From contig NC_059546.1 in NCBI RefSeq assembly GCF_905220415.1, positions 3,286,001 to 3,350,000 of the forward strand: a DNA stretch of 64,000 nt, written 5' to 3'. Position 1 is the stretch's first letter, and each line of letters begins with the position of its first letter. The position numbers were made by a program, and so were the translations under genes. Source of the DNA: Colias croceus (lineage: Eukaryota; Arthropoda; Insecta; Lepidoptera; Pieridae). This document shows, one piece after another, positions 22,566-36,590 of the stretch. The notes under the pieces are model-generated. The model worked only from the letters and a program-made list of their open reading frames with translations, was not told the DNA's origin and did not search any database.

Positions 22566-25500
22566 AAGACTAAAATAGTCAATAAGATTCTTGATAGAGT
22601 GGTCTGAAAGTCTATTTTTAACCCAACAAGCTGTTTATAAAATTCAATAAATCATAAATGTCTAACATACAAGCTGATATATTTTATAAATAAAATGTTG
22701 AACCTATAATTTAAAGGTCATAAGTTACAGTTAGCGCTTAGTTTAGTACCTTATCTCTATATTTCAAGAACATTCTATAGGAAAAACTGTACCAGGATTG
22801 GAAATCCTTTTAAAATCGTTTACGCAAACAGTATGATTTGAATAAAAACGCCTGTCTATACTTCATTGAATGGAGATTATAATGGACTTTTTGTAGAAAG
22901 AATTTATCGCAGATATTATGTTTAAGCATCAATCATTCTGCCGCCAACCGCACCTTTGTACCACCCATGAAAACCGTTTAAGTTTCAGTTGATGTATTCG
23001 TTGGGCTTTTAGTACACTTGAGAGAGGTTTTATAGGCATAAATATTCAATAACATTTGTTCTTTGACAGAAATATTTTGGGCAGATTACATGCGCTTAGT
23101 GTGTGGCGCTAGTAGAGTCACGAGTTAGATTTATTGCCATGCTATTTTTTCATTAGTATGCAAGTCTTACTAGATCAGATTGTACGTATTTAAATATTTA
23201 AAACTTTGTTAGAATTTATGTAATAAAATGATTCAAGTATTATTTTTATGCATAATTTTTAAGGTATATGTAAGACGAATAATATGATGTTTTTGCAGTT
23301 CGAAACCCTTTTTTCCATGCGGTTTTATTTCAATTTCAGTTGAAATCTGATGTATGCGTTTCTGAGGTGATAATTAAGTTTACAATACCGACTAAAAGGA
23401 TTGAGAATATACTATTTTGATAAAATTCAGAACAACCTATTTACCTATTTAAAACCTACACAAAAGATACACCTTAATAAAGAATTATAACTGATCCCTT
23501 TACTGGCGCCAGTCCCTCAATAGCTATAAACTTAAACTATAATAGGCCTGTTTCAGAGCGATACCTTTTCCGCAACTTACGCAAGTACGTGATCAGACCT
23601 TTACAAAATAAATAAATGACTTTCCTTCCTTTTTACTGATCCCATAAAACAACGAGTGACAGCGGCCTATCTTTACATCGATACTAATATTTGCTTTATG
23701 AAGGTTGCTTTGGCCGAAATATATTGTTAAAGAGAAACGTTTACGACTTGTTTCAATACTTACAGATACTTTTTCTTGATAAAGATTTGCAAAACACGTT
23801 ACGAGGTAAGGAAATTGCGCTTGTAATATCTAAATGGGTAAATATTAACAGTATGTAAATATTTTCTTTTTTCTTCTTTAATTTTCTAAATTATCATTAA
23901 GTACTCTTTGTAAAACTTTGTGTTATCTTAAGAATTTTAATCGATTTAAACAAAAAATTAGCTTAAATCTTGGTAGAGATTCACTAAATATCAAAATTGT
24001 AATTTATTATATTTTCTGTACGTCACCAATATCATTACTAATGTTACAAACTTACAAACATATATATCTAACTATCTGCTAGTAACATTTCCTATCATAG
24101 ACGAGCGTTAATTTAACTCTGAGGAAGTTAATTGGAGTATATTAATATCGGCTGCAGATAAACTAGAAGTTAGCGTTTGATAAGCTAGCTCGTTAGCTGC
24201 CATACTCATACGTGTTTAGTGTAACCGTTGTATAGCTATGTAGTATGTATAATATTCATTTATATGCTAGTTATGGATAGTTATGTAAACAAAGCATTCT
24301 GTTAGTTGTGGTTTGGTTGCATGATTGTAATAAAAAGGCTGAATGGATGAGATGAGATATAGAGAAAAGAAACTCGTAATTGAACTTAATCTCTATATTT
24401 ATACTTTCCATGTTCGTCATAGTTAGTCTATTAAAGTAGTAGTTGCAAAAATTCTATTCCACTTTAAAAAATAGTAAAATTGTTCAAAACATAATGGGAA
24501 AACAACAAGGGAAAAATTCGTCAATTCAAATAAAAAACACAACTTATATGCGTATGAGGTTTAAAGCTCAACAATAACTAAATAAAAAGGAAATACATTT
24601 TTTCAGTATCCGTTACCGTGCACAAGAGTTTTCATCTTATCGTTTACAAGTGATAAATTGAGCTCGTGTGCAAGGTGTGACGTATCATGCAGTGTAAAAT
24701 TGAAACTGCTGCTCGGTAGGGACGGACTCCACGAATAAGGGGCTCCATATGTTTTACTTTAACAGTATGATCACGTTTTGCCGATAAATTCGTTTTAAGG
24801 TTCAGTTTTATTTACTTTGTGAATGAACTATCGGATTACGTATGAACAAGGTACGAACTTTGATCTTGGACAAGTTTGACGAAGTTAGAATTTATAATAA
24901 TCTCAATTTTTTAATTCGTTTAATAAAGGTTTTTAGAAATGCTATAACAAAAAATTATAAAAATTAAAAGAAATTGTTTTTGTTATTGCTCGTTTTTATC
25001 AGAAAAAAATTAATCAATTTCTTTCACCATTGTAGAAGTATTAAAAATAATGTTAGAAATAAGATCAGTTTTAAAATATACCTATTACCTAGGTATATCT
25101 TTTCAGTCTTAAGTCTTTCTATAAATAAATATTGGGGATTTGTATATTTTAACCAAATTGTATCCTCAGAAGTATGTCGGACAGAATGTAAAAAAATCTC
25201 ATTATTAAGGTTCAATACATTTGAAATGGCAATTATTTTTCAGACTCTAAGGACATTTGAGAAAGTCAAAGAGCTTATTAAAACAAAAAATTGGCCCTTA
25301 CTCAGCTTTAATGTAAATTACTTTTTACATTGAAATGAATTGAGTAGGTAATATATTGTATTTTATACTTAGGTACATGAAAGTCTTGGATAAATTTGCA
25401 TTTGGAGTTATCGTATATTTTTGGTTTTTGTGGAATCGTTCAGATTTTTTTTACTTTTACCTCTATAGGTATTCCCTAATAAACTTTTATGCATTTTAAT

Positions 25501-25574
25501 GCATTATTTAAGAACAAAGCTCGTATGCCATTATTATCGTAGATAATGTGTTTATTTCTAACTTAAATTTTGAA
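22566..25574. other. Gene-free AT-rich stretch
   Basis: No gene, RNA or structured repeat recognised. A 119-codon frame at 24974-25333 is Lys/Phe/Ile-rich with no motif and is overlapped by another frame in antisense, as expected by chance. Confidence 0.45.
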
Positions 25575-25755
25575 CATGCCTATCATCATCATCATTATCA
25601 GCCCATGTTTGTCCACTGCTGGACATAGGCCTCAGTCATGGCACTCAGCCATTGAGCCCGGTCATTCGCTCGCTGTCGCCAGTTTTGCCCAGCAACCCTG
25701 CGGATGTCTTCACTCCACCTTGCAGCAGGGCGTCCTTCGCTACCTAGCGATAAAT
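25575..25755 (-). mobile_element. 3' fragment of an RTE-like LINE
   Basis: On the minus strand it encodes R-P-A-A-R-W-S-E-D-I-R-R-V-A-G-Q-N-W then R-A-Q-W-L-S and A-Y-V-Q-Q-W-T (stop at 25600-25598), the characteristic end of RTE-type LINE proteins of Lepidoptera, followed by a (TGA)n tail. Only about 50 codons remain. Confidence 0.65.
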
Positions 25756-25874
25756 TCGAATAAAAATTGTTTTCGTTTATTGCATTATTATTCTTATTGA
25801 ATAAGGACCCTGTAGGAACAAAAACCGTCACTGAGTTCCACGTCGCGTATAAAGGAACAAGATATAAATTGAAA

Positions 25875-25983
25875 ACAGAGTAGAGGATCTAGACACAGAG
25901 CGGGCTGATCGCACGTGTTGCTTGTAATTTTCCAATTCACGAGAGTATTGCCTAGATGTATCTACTGAAGTTTTACTCTGTGG
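25875..25983. mobile_element. Possible MITE with ACAGAGTA ends
   Basis: ACAGAGTAGAGG on the left and TTTTACTCTGTGG on the right give short inverted ends around a non-coding body. Weak evidence, no second copy seen here. Confidence 0.25.
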
Positions 25984-26562
25984 ATATATGTGATACAAGA
26001 TAGTGTTTATGTAACGATTAGTTTAATGGAATGTTCTAGATTGATCTGGAGAAATTTATGTGCTTGAATTACTGGTTATTTTACAAACACTGAAAATGTA
26101 TGAAAAAAAAAGATAATTTGGGAATGGAATGTATGATTATATCTCAGTACCAAATTTCACAAATATGGCCATTCCGTTAATTGAATAACAATTATTCACC
26201 ATTTATAATATCAGTAGAGTGGCACATGCTATTCAAACAACTCCAACGAGGCCATCAAATCCAATTATCACATATGTGTATTACATATTGAATATAGTTT
26301 AAATTGTATTTCCATCAATTAGAATATATTATATCAGATGTAGCACAGATAAACAATGATTACCCCGTGAACTGATTATAACCAGAGATAATATAATACT
26401 ATATTATAACCATATCATTTGCATGAAAATAAACCATTCGATTGCATATTGAATGTTAGAACTAATGACTGAATTACGATACAAATGCGGGCTAAATATA
26501 GTTGTTTATCATAATAAATTGGGAGTTTGTTTGGAGCGGAAATAATGAAGTTTTGTTATTAA

Positions 26563-26745
26563 CTAGCTGTGCTCCGCGGTTTTACCCGCAGTGCTCCACT
26601 CCTGTTGGTCTTAGCTTGACGATATATAGCCTATAACCTTCCCCGATAAATGGGCTATCTAACACCGAAATAATTTTTAGACCAGTATAGTTCCTGAGAT
26701 AAGCGCGTCTTCAAACAAATAAACAAACTCTTCAGCTTTATAAAA
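26563..26745 (-). mobile_element. Non-autonomous Helitron-like copy (subtype B)
   Basis: CTAG followed by CTGTGCTCCGCGGTTTTACC, then TCCTGTTGGTCTTAGC and CAAACTCTTCAGCTTTATAA at the far end. The 5' terminus is decayed. Confidence 0.62.
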
Positions 26746-27625
26746 TTAAGCGTGCCGGTAGCTGGTACGTCCATTCAACTCAAGAGAACTTAGGAGGCCA
26801 GTCACAGGAAATCGTAACAATGGGGTAAGGTGCATTGGGATAATTCCGGCGACTGTGAAAGTACGTTACGTTATGTCAAATTATCACCTAACTTGTGATT
26901 GATTAAGCAAATATGTATGCTAATATTATCAAACCTTCATGCCATTCATTCACGATGCTTACAATAAAGCGATGCTCTAAAGTGGTGTTCATAATTTTCC
27001 GAAATTACCCCACATCTCGAAGATTCTCCCAATGTACTTTATATCCTACAAATAGAACGTAAGATTACGTTAAGATTTTGATATAAGAATATTTATGTAT
27101 AAATAAATGATGCAAAAAAGCAGCCGTATTACATTAACATCGAGCGAAAAAGGCTTTATTAGATTTTGTGAGCTACTGTATCTACATTACTTAAGCTATA
27201 GGATTACTGTATCTACACTTACTAAAACTTTGCAAATAAATAAATACTCAGTTAAAAGTTTTTTTCTGTTTAATTTATACTATGTTGTATCTCTACCCAG
27301 ATGTTTGTATTATAAAATAGCTTATAAAGGTATTTTTTGTTTGCAGATTCCCGAGCACCGTCCCGGCAAAAGTTACACATTCTAAAACAAATATTAGAGC
27401 AAATAGAAAGAGCTTACTTAAGGTTACACGGGTTACGCTTACTTGCTAATACTATTTCTATTTCGGAGAAATTCACTCAAACTTCAATTACACAAAATAA
27501 AAGGACTTCGACTGATTTCTTTGAAAATTTAATCACTGTACGATTCAACCAATTCGATTTTGAAATACTTTTATAAAATAGTTTTGTAAAGTGATAAATA
27601 GGATTTGATTATCATTTGGGTAGAA
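26746..27625. other. No gene confirmed
   Basis: TTTTTTGTTTGCAG at 27332-27345 resembles a splice acceptor in front of an open frame (to 27576), but there is no partner exon or recognisable protein. Confidence 0.35.
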
Positions 27626-27790
27626 TCCATACTATATTTTAATATTAGATATAAATGCGAAAGTATCTCTGTCTGTTACTCAATCACGCCTAAACTACTG
27701 AACCAATTTGCATGAAATTTGGTATGGAGATATTTTGATACCCGAGAAAGGACATAGGCTACTCTTTATTGTGAAATATGTACCACGGTT
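27626..27790 (+). mobile_element. Helitron-like subtype A copy, 3' end lost
   Basis: A|TCCATACTATATTTTAATATT, ATAAATGCGAAAGTATCTC, GAAATTTGGTATGGAGATAT and GTACCACGG; breaks off before the hairpin and CTAG. Confidence 0.55.
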
Positions 27791-27873
27791 TTTTATTGGT
27801 TTGTTATCGGTTTTTTATTGGTTGATAATTGACCCTCAGATCTTAGCAACAAGTAAGTCAAACGTATAGTCTC

Positions 27874-27950
27874 ATATACTAAATACGTACAGAAACAGAC
27901 GCACAAATATACTAAATACGTACCTACTACAGAAACAGACCTACAGAACA
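27874..27950. repeat. Imperfect two-copy tandem repeat
   Basis: The unit ATACTAAATACGTAC...AGAAACAGAC occurs twice, the second copy with a CTACT insertion. Confidence 0.6.
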
Positions 27951-28691
27951 AGTGTGCCAAGCTCCTTATGTGTCGTAGAAGGGATGAATGTAGCCGTAAT
28001 GACAGAAGGGTCGACGTGAAATGCTGATGCCTGTGAATGACCGTCTCCACACGAGTTTGAATATCAAAGACGACGATTAACATATCTTGATTGCTCTACA
28101 GAATATGCCTTCTGCGGTTAACGTATTTACACAGAGTTATTAACGTAGGTTGGTACGTGGTTTTACTGTGATATAAAACAAGAGTGTTGGGGAATATGAA
28201 GATTAATTTTCCTGGACATTTTACTCAATGTACTCTAAAAGTTATCTGTTCTGAAGCTGAGCTTTGGCTAAGAGAATAAGACATGACTCAAAAAAAGTGA
28301 ATTTACTTTTAAAATACGTAAATAAACAATTAAATATTGGGGAAACAAGTCGTCGGAACTGGACTTTTATTCATTCAAACCTTGACTTTATTCAGGGTCA
28401 TCACCAACCTGGTTGTCAAAAAATTCAATACTTGTTTCTTTATAAAATGCGTTATTCCTTTTTAATATTTTATGTAAAGGTAAGTATCGGTTAAAAATTA
28501 AATTTGTCAGCTTTATGAACACATTTTATTACATTATTTAATGGCGCAGAAAATACAGTTACTCCATTTTATGGAACGATCATTTTATCTTTTATATTAC
28601 TTTATAATATAAAATATAAAAGTTCAATCGTACCAAATAAAGTTTAATTAGGTGCCCAATACAGTTCTTTTAATAATACATATATTATACA

Positions 28692-28858
28692 TCTATAATA
28701 TAAAAATGAATCGCAAAATATGTTGGTAAGCTTACTCGAGAACAACTGAACCGATTTCGTTAATTCTTTTTTTATTACATTTCTTGAAGTACGAGGATGG
28801 TTCTTATGGAGAGAAAACGTAAAAATGTACCACGGGCGAAGCCGGGGCGGACCGCTAG
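28692..28858 (+). mobile_element. Non-autonomous Helitron-like copy (subtype C)
   Basis: A|TCTATAATATAAAAATG start, GAACCGATTTCGTTAATTC inside, CGAAGCCGGGGCGGACCGCTAG|T end. Complete copy. Confidence 0.68.
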
Positions 28859-31810
28859 TTTATCATATTATTATGTTTATATATCAATTATATGCCGTAA
28901 AACAAGTTTCATTCCATAAATGTTTTCGTTATTACAACAGAAGATTTTAGTATATTTAATAATCGTTATATTTAAGTTAGTAATATCCTCTGTAGGTATG
29001 ATGTCAGTGTCATAATATACCATAACTACATTAAAATAATATTAGAACTAAGATTTCAATCTCTTTAACGCCTTACTACAATTTGATGAGTGTTCTTGTT
29101 CAAATGTTTGACCAGACATAAGCTTCTTTGAAACTTCATAGACCGTACATCTATTGAAGTTTTTATTATAATAGAATTACATTTTATTTTATTATTCTCA
29201 GTAACGTATTTCAATATTAATAAATCATTTCAATTTTCCTAATAGTAATAGAAATATTTTTATATAGTATCTATATACGCTTATAGATACAAAAAAATGT
29301 TCAAACTTCAAATTCCGACGACTTGGTCCATTGTTCAGAATTTATAGGCAGGGGAATTAAATAATTCAATGCTATGCATTACCTACTGATATTTGTGTAC
29401 ACTATGTGTGTTTTATTTGGGGAAATCTATTGTTGGAAGAACACAAAAGTATTATACAAAATATGAAACACTAAAAATCAATGGGATAATAGATCGCTTT
29501 CCAATTCTGAAGGGCCTGAATGAGATGAGGTAGGATTAGGGACCCAGTAATTTAGTTCGAAACACACCCCCTAAAATTTCCATGAACCAAGCCTTTTATC
29601 GCTCTTAAAATTGTTTGTTGTCTATTAGGATGTTACAATCTAAATGTAAAATTTCCCGTGTTTATAATCGGCATGCGACGGAAATTGAAATCCAGATTTA
29701 TCTCGCCCTGTTTATTTCACCAAAGCAATATCCTAACAAAATCAATTATTTTTTAATTGTTTCACGCTTCGAAGTGTTTTTAATTAATTATAATGAGACT
29801 TTTCATTAAATGACTTGTTTAATCTTTAGCAGTTAAAGCAGTTCGGGGAAAAATAGGAGAATAATTACTTTTTTGTGGTTTATATTATTTGTTATAGGAA
29901 AGGAACTCACAGAACAACTAATAGATGAAACAAGGGGATCAATTTGGATTGTAAGTCGCTTGTTGTCAGTTACATTATAAGTCAGTTACATTTCTTGAGC
30001 AAGCCCAATTATTTGTATTATCTGTCTTGTGTTTGAGCTATAAACGAAGCATATAGGTTGCACTATTGTTTGGGACTTCCTGATATTATTTTCTCTTTTC
30101 CTATTACTTCTGAATAGATTTTCAGGAATTTTCCGTATCAATGTATAAATAATAGAATATTATTAAAGTATTGGAATTATCAATAGACAGCGGGAATCAA
30201 ACCACAGCACAATTTTTCAATTAAGTCAAAAGTCACTTCAATTTGTTAATTTCAATTGTTATATTATTCCCAATAACATTGGCGCTTTATGTTCAATATA
30301 AAAGGCTGTTATAGAAATATACGAACAGTTTTCAACGCCGAATCGTAACAAAAAATAATTAATATCGCATAGTAGTTATATATGTCTCATCGCTGGCAGT
30401 TTGGATAGTCGCCAGGGTATTACTATCGATGATGAATTTTTCATTGTCGATAAGTCTTCGCTATCGTCTTTTTAAAATGGCAATATTTTAGTAATTTATA
30501 TCTGCGACCGTAACTAAGGAATCTTGTGAGATATTTTATACAATAGTTTTAGCATTTAAAATATTTTGGACTCTCAAGACGCAGAAAACATCGCTTAATT
30601 ACCAATTTTCAATCAATAGAAGAAGCCCAACAGAAACAACCATAAACAGAAACATAATTATCTAACAAGAATCCCATGGACTATCCAATAAAAATAATTG
30701 TCGTCCTTCTGTTAAATTTAATTAAAGAACACATCACACATCTTCAAGAATAATGACAAAGAATGTTATATGTGTCGTATAATAAACTGTTCTTCTAGAA
30801 AATTCTAGCTCCGCTCCGTATAAATGTTTCAAACAAAATACCTAATATGTCAAAATGGTGCAGTAACACATTATGTGGGTAGACGTAAATTGTGCAGGTC
30901 TGTTGGGCGGAATAGAATTACTTGGAGCCCGGCATTAACTTGCGGCATGGAAAGTGCGGCCATGTTTGCAACAAAATGTAATCGAGCCTTTAATTACATT
31001 ATGAGCGAACATTCCGATTTTAAACTGCGAAAATTACGACCTAAATGGAGGTTCGATAAAGTAAATTGTGATTAAGTTTAAACGGTTTATTTTAAACGGG
31101 TCGGCTCATAATTCGACTGTTGTGAAGAGTTAAATCCTGTTACACCGTTTATTTACGGGATGATGGTGGTATGATGATTTGTGTTCCTATACGCATAGTT
31201 AAATAGCCTCCTATTTAATTACTTTTGGAAATAATATCTTGTTTTGAAGAAAGTAACTGGATGCATAAGTAGTGTTGACTCTACAAAAGATACATACTTT
31301 AAAATTATAGATAAAGACGACTAATAATAGACGATTAAATATTAACTCTAAAACTCCTTTCAAAATTGTTTAAAATTGCAAGCTTTTATAGAGCATTCAA
31401 AATAAACAATATATATAAAAAATGCATTGCAATATTGAATTTCCACTGTGTTACGAGAAAAAGAAGAAGAAAAATATCTAAGTTTGAAATGAACCTCGTT
31501 AGCCTTACCGACCTAGAAGTTTTACAACCAATTTCGAGTTTTGTTTTTCACAGAATGTCAACATTGCAAAGGATATGGGAAACAAAGAAGAGGCAGGACT
31601 ATTGTCGGGTTTTCATTTGGAATTTCATGTCGGTGGGAACATGTTGAAAACTCAGCAGTAGGTATAGTCATAACTACTGTGTGACGTCACAGTGCGTCAG
31701 GTTTGTTTTCTACGAAATTGGTCTCGATTGTTCAAATGCGATTTACAATTTTAGAATTACATTCATTTATGTTACTATTTTCGTCATAGGTACCTGGTAC
31801 ATAGAAGAGA
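28859..31810. other. Gene-free stretch; complex patch 30860-31130
   Basis: No gene recognised. At 30860-31130 the sequence is less AT-rich, non-repetitive and holds homeodomain-like TTAATTACATTA and paired TTTAAACGG/TTTAAACGGG strings, so it is a candidate regulatory element. The 83-codon frame there has no family signature. Confidence 0.35.
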
Positions 31811-31990
31811 ATCAAACAAACAAACAACAAACAAAAATACTTTATTGTGCACCAATAAGTAAAAAAAATTACAAGAGTAAATATATAAAATACCTAAATA
31901 GAAATAGTTGAGCACAACAGGCGGTCTTATCGCTAAGACAGCGATCTTCTCCAGACAACCTAGTGGTCAAGGAAAAACAGTGTAAGTATT
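31811..31990 (-). repeat. Retroelement 3' end (ATACTTTATTG family)
   Basis: AAACAAACAAACAACAAAC then ATACTTTATTGTGCACC and GCGGTCTTATCGCTAAGACA. The same end (ATACTTTATTGCA, GGCGGCCTTATCGCTAGG, CCAGGCAACCT) occurs at 49648-49800, so this is the reversed 3' part of a common retroelement. Confidence 0.55.
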
Positions 31991-32384
31991 AGTTTATGGG
32001 CAATTGAAAAAATGAAATCAAACGTCAAAACCTCATACTTACAAAATATACAAAAGAAGAATAATATACACAATAGAAACGATAGAAAGATATTGTATTA
32101 AAAAGTAAGAGAAACGACACAAAATTATTGATACTCTTAATATTTTCTTACATTATTCATCACATACGTTTCCCTTGATCGCATACGTTTTTTCCAGAAA
32201 AGACTGATATTTAAGATTAGTGGAATTACTTATTGCAGGAATATTTTCGACGGATTATTCAATGAAAATAACAAAATAAGTCTTTATCATCTGTTACAAT
32301 AATTGTAACAGAATCTACTTCCATCAACAATCGAAAATAATATATTTTAAAATATTTACCATAATTTCATCAATTCAAGTCTAA

Positions 32385-32929
32385 AGGGCATTGAAACTTT
32401 CTAGCATATCAAACCCGCCGCCATTTTGATTTTTTTTCAAAATCGCGGCGCACGATTAAAGTGGTATGTATGGATAGAGGATACATAGACAAACAAAAAA
32501 TGTCTTATAACATAGTACCCTAAAGCGTCACATTACCGAGATATTTGGAGGTAAATAACGGTTTATTGGAAGATAGTAGGTAGATTCATTACATAAAAAC
32601 ATACATACATTACATAAAAATGTAAGTAATGTAATGAATACCTACTTTCTTCCTGTAATAATAATAATCTACCTGGGAGTGATTATTTGGAGATAATATT
32701 ATGCATATAGACACGTAATAAGTCTATTTTTAGTGTTTGTCGTACTCATAAGTGAATATTTACCTCCAAATATCTCGGTAATGTGACGCTTTAGGGTACT
32801 ATGTTATTAGACATTTTTTGTTTGTCTATGTATCCTCTATCCATACATACCACTTTAATCGTGCGCCGCGATTTCGAAAAAAAATCAAAATGGCGGCGGG
32901 TTTGATATGCCAGAAAGTTTCAATGCCCT
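32385..32929. mobile_element. Fold-back element with 173-bp inverted arms
   Basis: Arms 32385-32557 and 32757-32929 are reverse complements with only three mismatches seen by eye. The outer ends read AGGGCATTGAAACTTTCT and its complement. The 199-bp centre itself holds an inverted pair around ATTCATTACAT / ATGTAATGAAT. No protein is encoded. The high arm identity suggests recent insertion or gene conversion; no clear target duplication. Confidence 0.8.
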
Positions 32930-35900
32930 CTGTTCGAAGCAAATAAACGTATAGAGATGAGCAATTATGACGACCATAATTGGTCTATCGATAGGAAAGT
33001 GTTAAGCAGTGCTAATTAAGACTTGCGGTGAGCGTCGACTTAGTGAATTAATCGGTAATTAGGTCAGATAGCAACAACCTCGAAAATAGGACTAGCCTGA
33101 CCCCGAGGCGAGTATGAAATAATTTATAACCATATTATAAACGGCGTGAGGCTATGAGCTAGCTCAAGTGACAGTTCTGGCAAGCAAATTACAGAAATGT
33201 CACGACTTAATTCGCTGATTCGTCAGCAAAAGACTCGTATTTTGAGAGCTATATTTCATAACACTTTTTTTGGTTTAGACACCTGTAGTTGGACGAAAAA
33301 ATTCTATGTGATTGAAGATTTAGATTTATAAATTCGTTATGAATGTGAAACAAAAGTATGATTTTAAAGAATAATTAATATTCTTCTTAACTTTAAGTCG
33401 TTCGAACTACTGAATTATAGTGAAGAATAATTTGACCTTTACCTATGTATTATAGAGCGCGCCAATAAAATGTATTTACCATACATTTATTTTGTACCAT
33501 AGTTTCCTCACAATGTTTTTTCCGTTATAGGAGTGCTGCTGAGAATAATAAAAGAAAGTAAATAGCGATGTATTGTATTGAATAGTCTATAAGTTGAGCT
33601 GTATATTACTTTTATTATTATGTTTCGACTCAGCATTAAACGAAGACTAAATAAATATAATTGTGCAGTAAATGAAAAACAAAAGCTTTAATTAAATCAA
33701 GCATTCATTATTTATCCCCAAAACCTAACCGATACATGGGTCCCTTATCTATATGGGTCTCTTATACCCTTTACTATAAATTTTACAGTTTTAATGTCCT
33801 TACAGATTATCAAAGCAGCTTTTTTTTTCAAAAGTCTTAATTTCTATCTAACCATAAAATATCGTTAAAGCATTTTGCGGACTAGCTCTTATAAATTTAG
33901 GTACAGTAACCGATTTAAATAATTGGTACCAACATTTCTTCTCTTATTAAATGGCCAAGCTACGGCTGTTCTGCATACTATACGAAACAGAATTAACAGG
34001 TGGAGCCTACATTAAAATGTTAACGACCACTATTTCTGTACTATACAATACCAGTACGTTACAAGTATTGAAGGTATAAGGTATAAACTAGGAGTAACGA
34101 CGACACAATTAAAATTGTATGACGTCAGACGGCGGAGTGTTATTAAGTTAGGGGCGGCGGTTAACATTCCAACATTAATATTTTATGGTCAGCTCGTGTT
34201 GACGTTGTAAAAGTGTAATATACCTAGGTGTTATTTATGGAAATGTGTATATATAAAGGTATATACAAAAAAGAAACGCCCATAAAGAGATTAAAAGGAA
34301 TTAGGGAGAATTTCCGTGTTATAATTATTTAAAGAATTAATGTTTTGAAAAAGGTTACTTGGAAATGTTGGAGATTGGATGTTACTTAACATTAATAAAT
34401 CGATAGAATTAGTTGATTCAGGAAGTTTGCTTCCTGTGCTTACAAATCTATTTATGACCAAGAGATAATCTTCTGGGAAAATGAATTTTATAACTTTATA
34501 TTACTCTAGCTTTTCTATTACTCAGTTGGAGCAACTTTAGCCTCCTCACTAAAACAACAACTACGCGAAACTTTGTATAGATCGTATGAAAGTCGTCTAA
34601 AGTAAAAATTGAAGTTAAATCTTTGGCTTAGCAATTTATGTCAGAGTCCTTATGGAGGCGAATCACGTTCCCCACTTTCCATACACGGCATGGAAATGAA
34701 CGTATCTGTGAAAACTACAACTTGACGTCGCTTTTTCGTAGCAAACTGCGGAGTTCACGTTTGACTTCATTTTGGATGCCATTCGTACATTCTCCTCTGA
34801 ATCGCCTACATTTTTAAATTATTGAAACGCGGAAAATGGCTTTTAAAATCTCTTGCGCTTTGCTTTCAAACTCGTGCTGGTTTCAAATGGTTTCTAAGCA
34901 TTTCGTGTTTTAAATGGCTCTTTGATTTAATTGTGCGTGTTAAATTTTCAATATGTGAGCGAGTTAAAAGAATCCATGATATATTACGAAATATGAATGG
35001 AGTTGACTTTTATGCGTCGCCTCATAATAAAAACGAATTTGAATATACACCTACATAAAAATTTTCGTCAAGAAGTACGGTATACAAACTCTCTACTCTT
35101 TGCAAAAGCTCTTTATACGTTCAATGCATGTATATAAAAGGGAAATTTTATATAGTAGAAAAAAAAGGATTAAGAGTAAAGTACCTATACCATTTATGGC
35201 CCATTATGGCCTAAACTAAAGTTTGATCTGTGTTCATACCCAAAATATCAGAATTATGATAAAAACAAAGTGGGCCTACACCTCTCTAAATAACCAAGAA
35301 GTCGGTTGGTGGCAGTAAATCGGGCCCTTTCCGAAATTCCAGATCCAATAATGGTCGCTACGCAGAAAATGTGGGTCCAACAGAGCCATTTACCCTTCCG
35401 CAAGTCGACGTAGGTTTTGGGCGGGAAGTTTTACTGAACAACGTATACCGCAGATAATATAGACGGTTAGATAGTAACTATTTACTAAACTCTGTTTTAT
35501 AGCATATTATGCATGGGTGAATGTTTATTATTAATTTTAAAAAAGTAAATAAGTACTTTAAATGTCATAGTGATAAAAATATATTAGTAAATCTAAATTG
35601 TAATAGCTAATTTCTATAACCAAATTTCTTGCAAATATATTCGAATTTGAATTCAGATTTAGAGTTTATAAAAACATATATTTTGTATAAAATATTTTGT
35701 TATAATACGACATAATATTACAACAAAGTCTCATAACATCATATTGTCACATTAGAAAGCGTTGAAACTTCGCAAAACTTTGCAATACATCTTTAAAATG
35801 TTGAAGATCCCAACTTTACGGAAACCAGAACAGTTATAAAGTTAAGTAATTATTAAGAAGTTTTAAGCTGGCCCGATTTAAAGCCGATCTTTGGTCCAAG

Positions 35901-36427
35901 GAAAAAACTTGTTTAGACGGGCTGTAATTGCGCCGAGGGCTTACCAGGCGGGATAAGCTCGTTTCTTTTTAATTTTCCTTCTGGAAATTACTCCAATTCC
36001 CGCGTTGAATAAATGAGGTCTGTTGCACTAGCTACTTTTAGCTTTTTTCTTAATTTATTTTATTACCGCGAATGAGATCTCGAGAAAGTTCCCCGGGTCT
36101 GTTAGTCCAGCGTTTGATTAACTATTCTTACTTAAGGAAAATCTTGTTACGTCCAAGTGTTTTGATGCTAGTAAATTGGAGTTTTTATTGTGCTGGAATA
36201 CGTTCTTGAATGTTGTTATTTACAGCTGTTTTGGATTGTAATTTTTTATGTACATATCATTAATTAATGATGATACTATACTGGATTGAAGACCACGTGT
36301 TAAGATAAGAGATTCATCAGATTATAAGATTTAGTATTTTTAGTACCTATCACGTCTAAAATGTTGAGACACCTGCTGAAAGATAGAGAAGGAGGAATAC
36401 AAATAAAACTCTTTATAGATTAAACTA
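32930..36427. other. Gene-free stretch before the peroxidase-like gene
   Basis: No coding signature found. Less AT-rich, non-repetitive patches at about 34610-34800, 35260-35440 and 35850-36010 might be regulatory. Confidence 0.35.
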
Positions 36428-36433
36428 TTTATT
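36428..36433 (-). terminator. Polyadenylation signal for the peroxidase-like gene
   Basis: Reads AATAAA on the minus strand, 158 nt beyond the stop codon. This is a suitable place for the 3' end of the transcript, though AATAAA is common in such AT-rich DNA. Confidence 0.4.
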
Positions 36434-36590
36434 GCAGATAACATTTAAATCGTTACATAATTATAACTATCCATCCAATATTTCATTTAACAATACGCAT
36501 TTACCCGTGTTCGCTATTCGCACGAATGTGTAAAAGCGGCGTATCATTCGCTTATTCATCTTTACTTTAACGTCTAATATTTTTTTACAA

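Noticed and set aside
24974..25333. 119-codon open frame
   Set aside because: Low-complexity Phe/Ile/Lys composition, no motif, overlapped by an antisense frame; expected by chance in AT-rich DNA.
27332..27576. Exon-like frame behind TTTTTTGTTTGCAG
   Set aside because: No partner exon, donor or recognisable protein; a poly-T run before CAG is common in this sequence.
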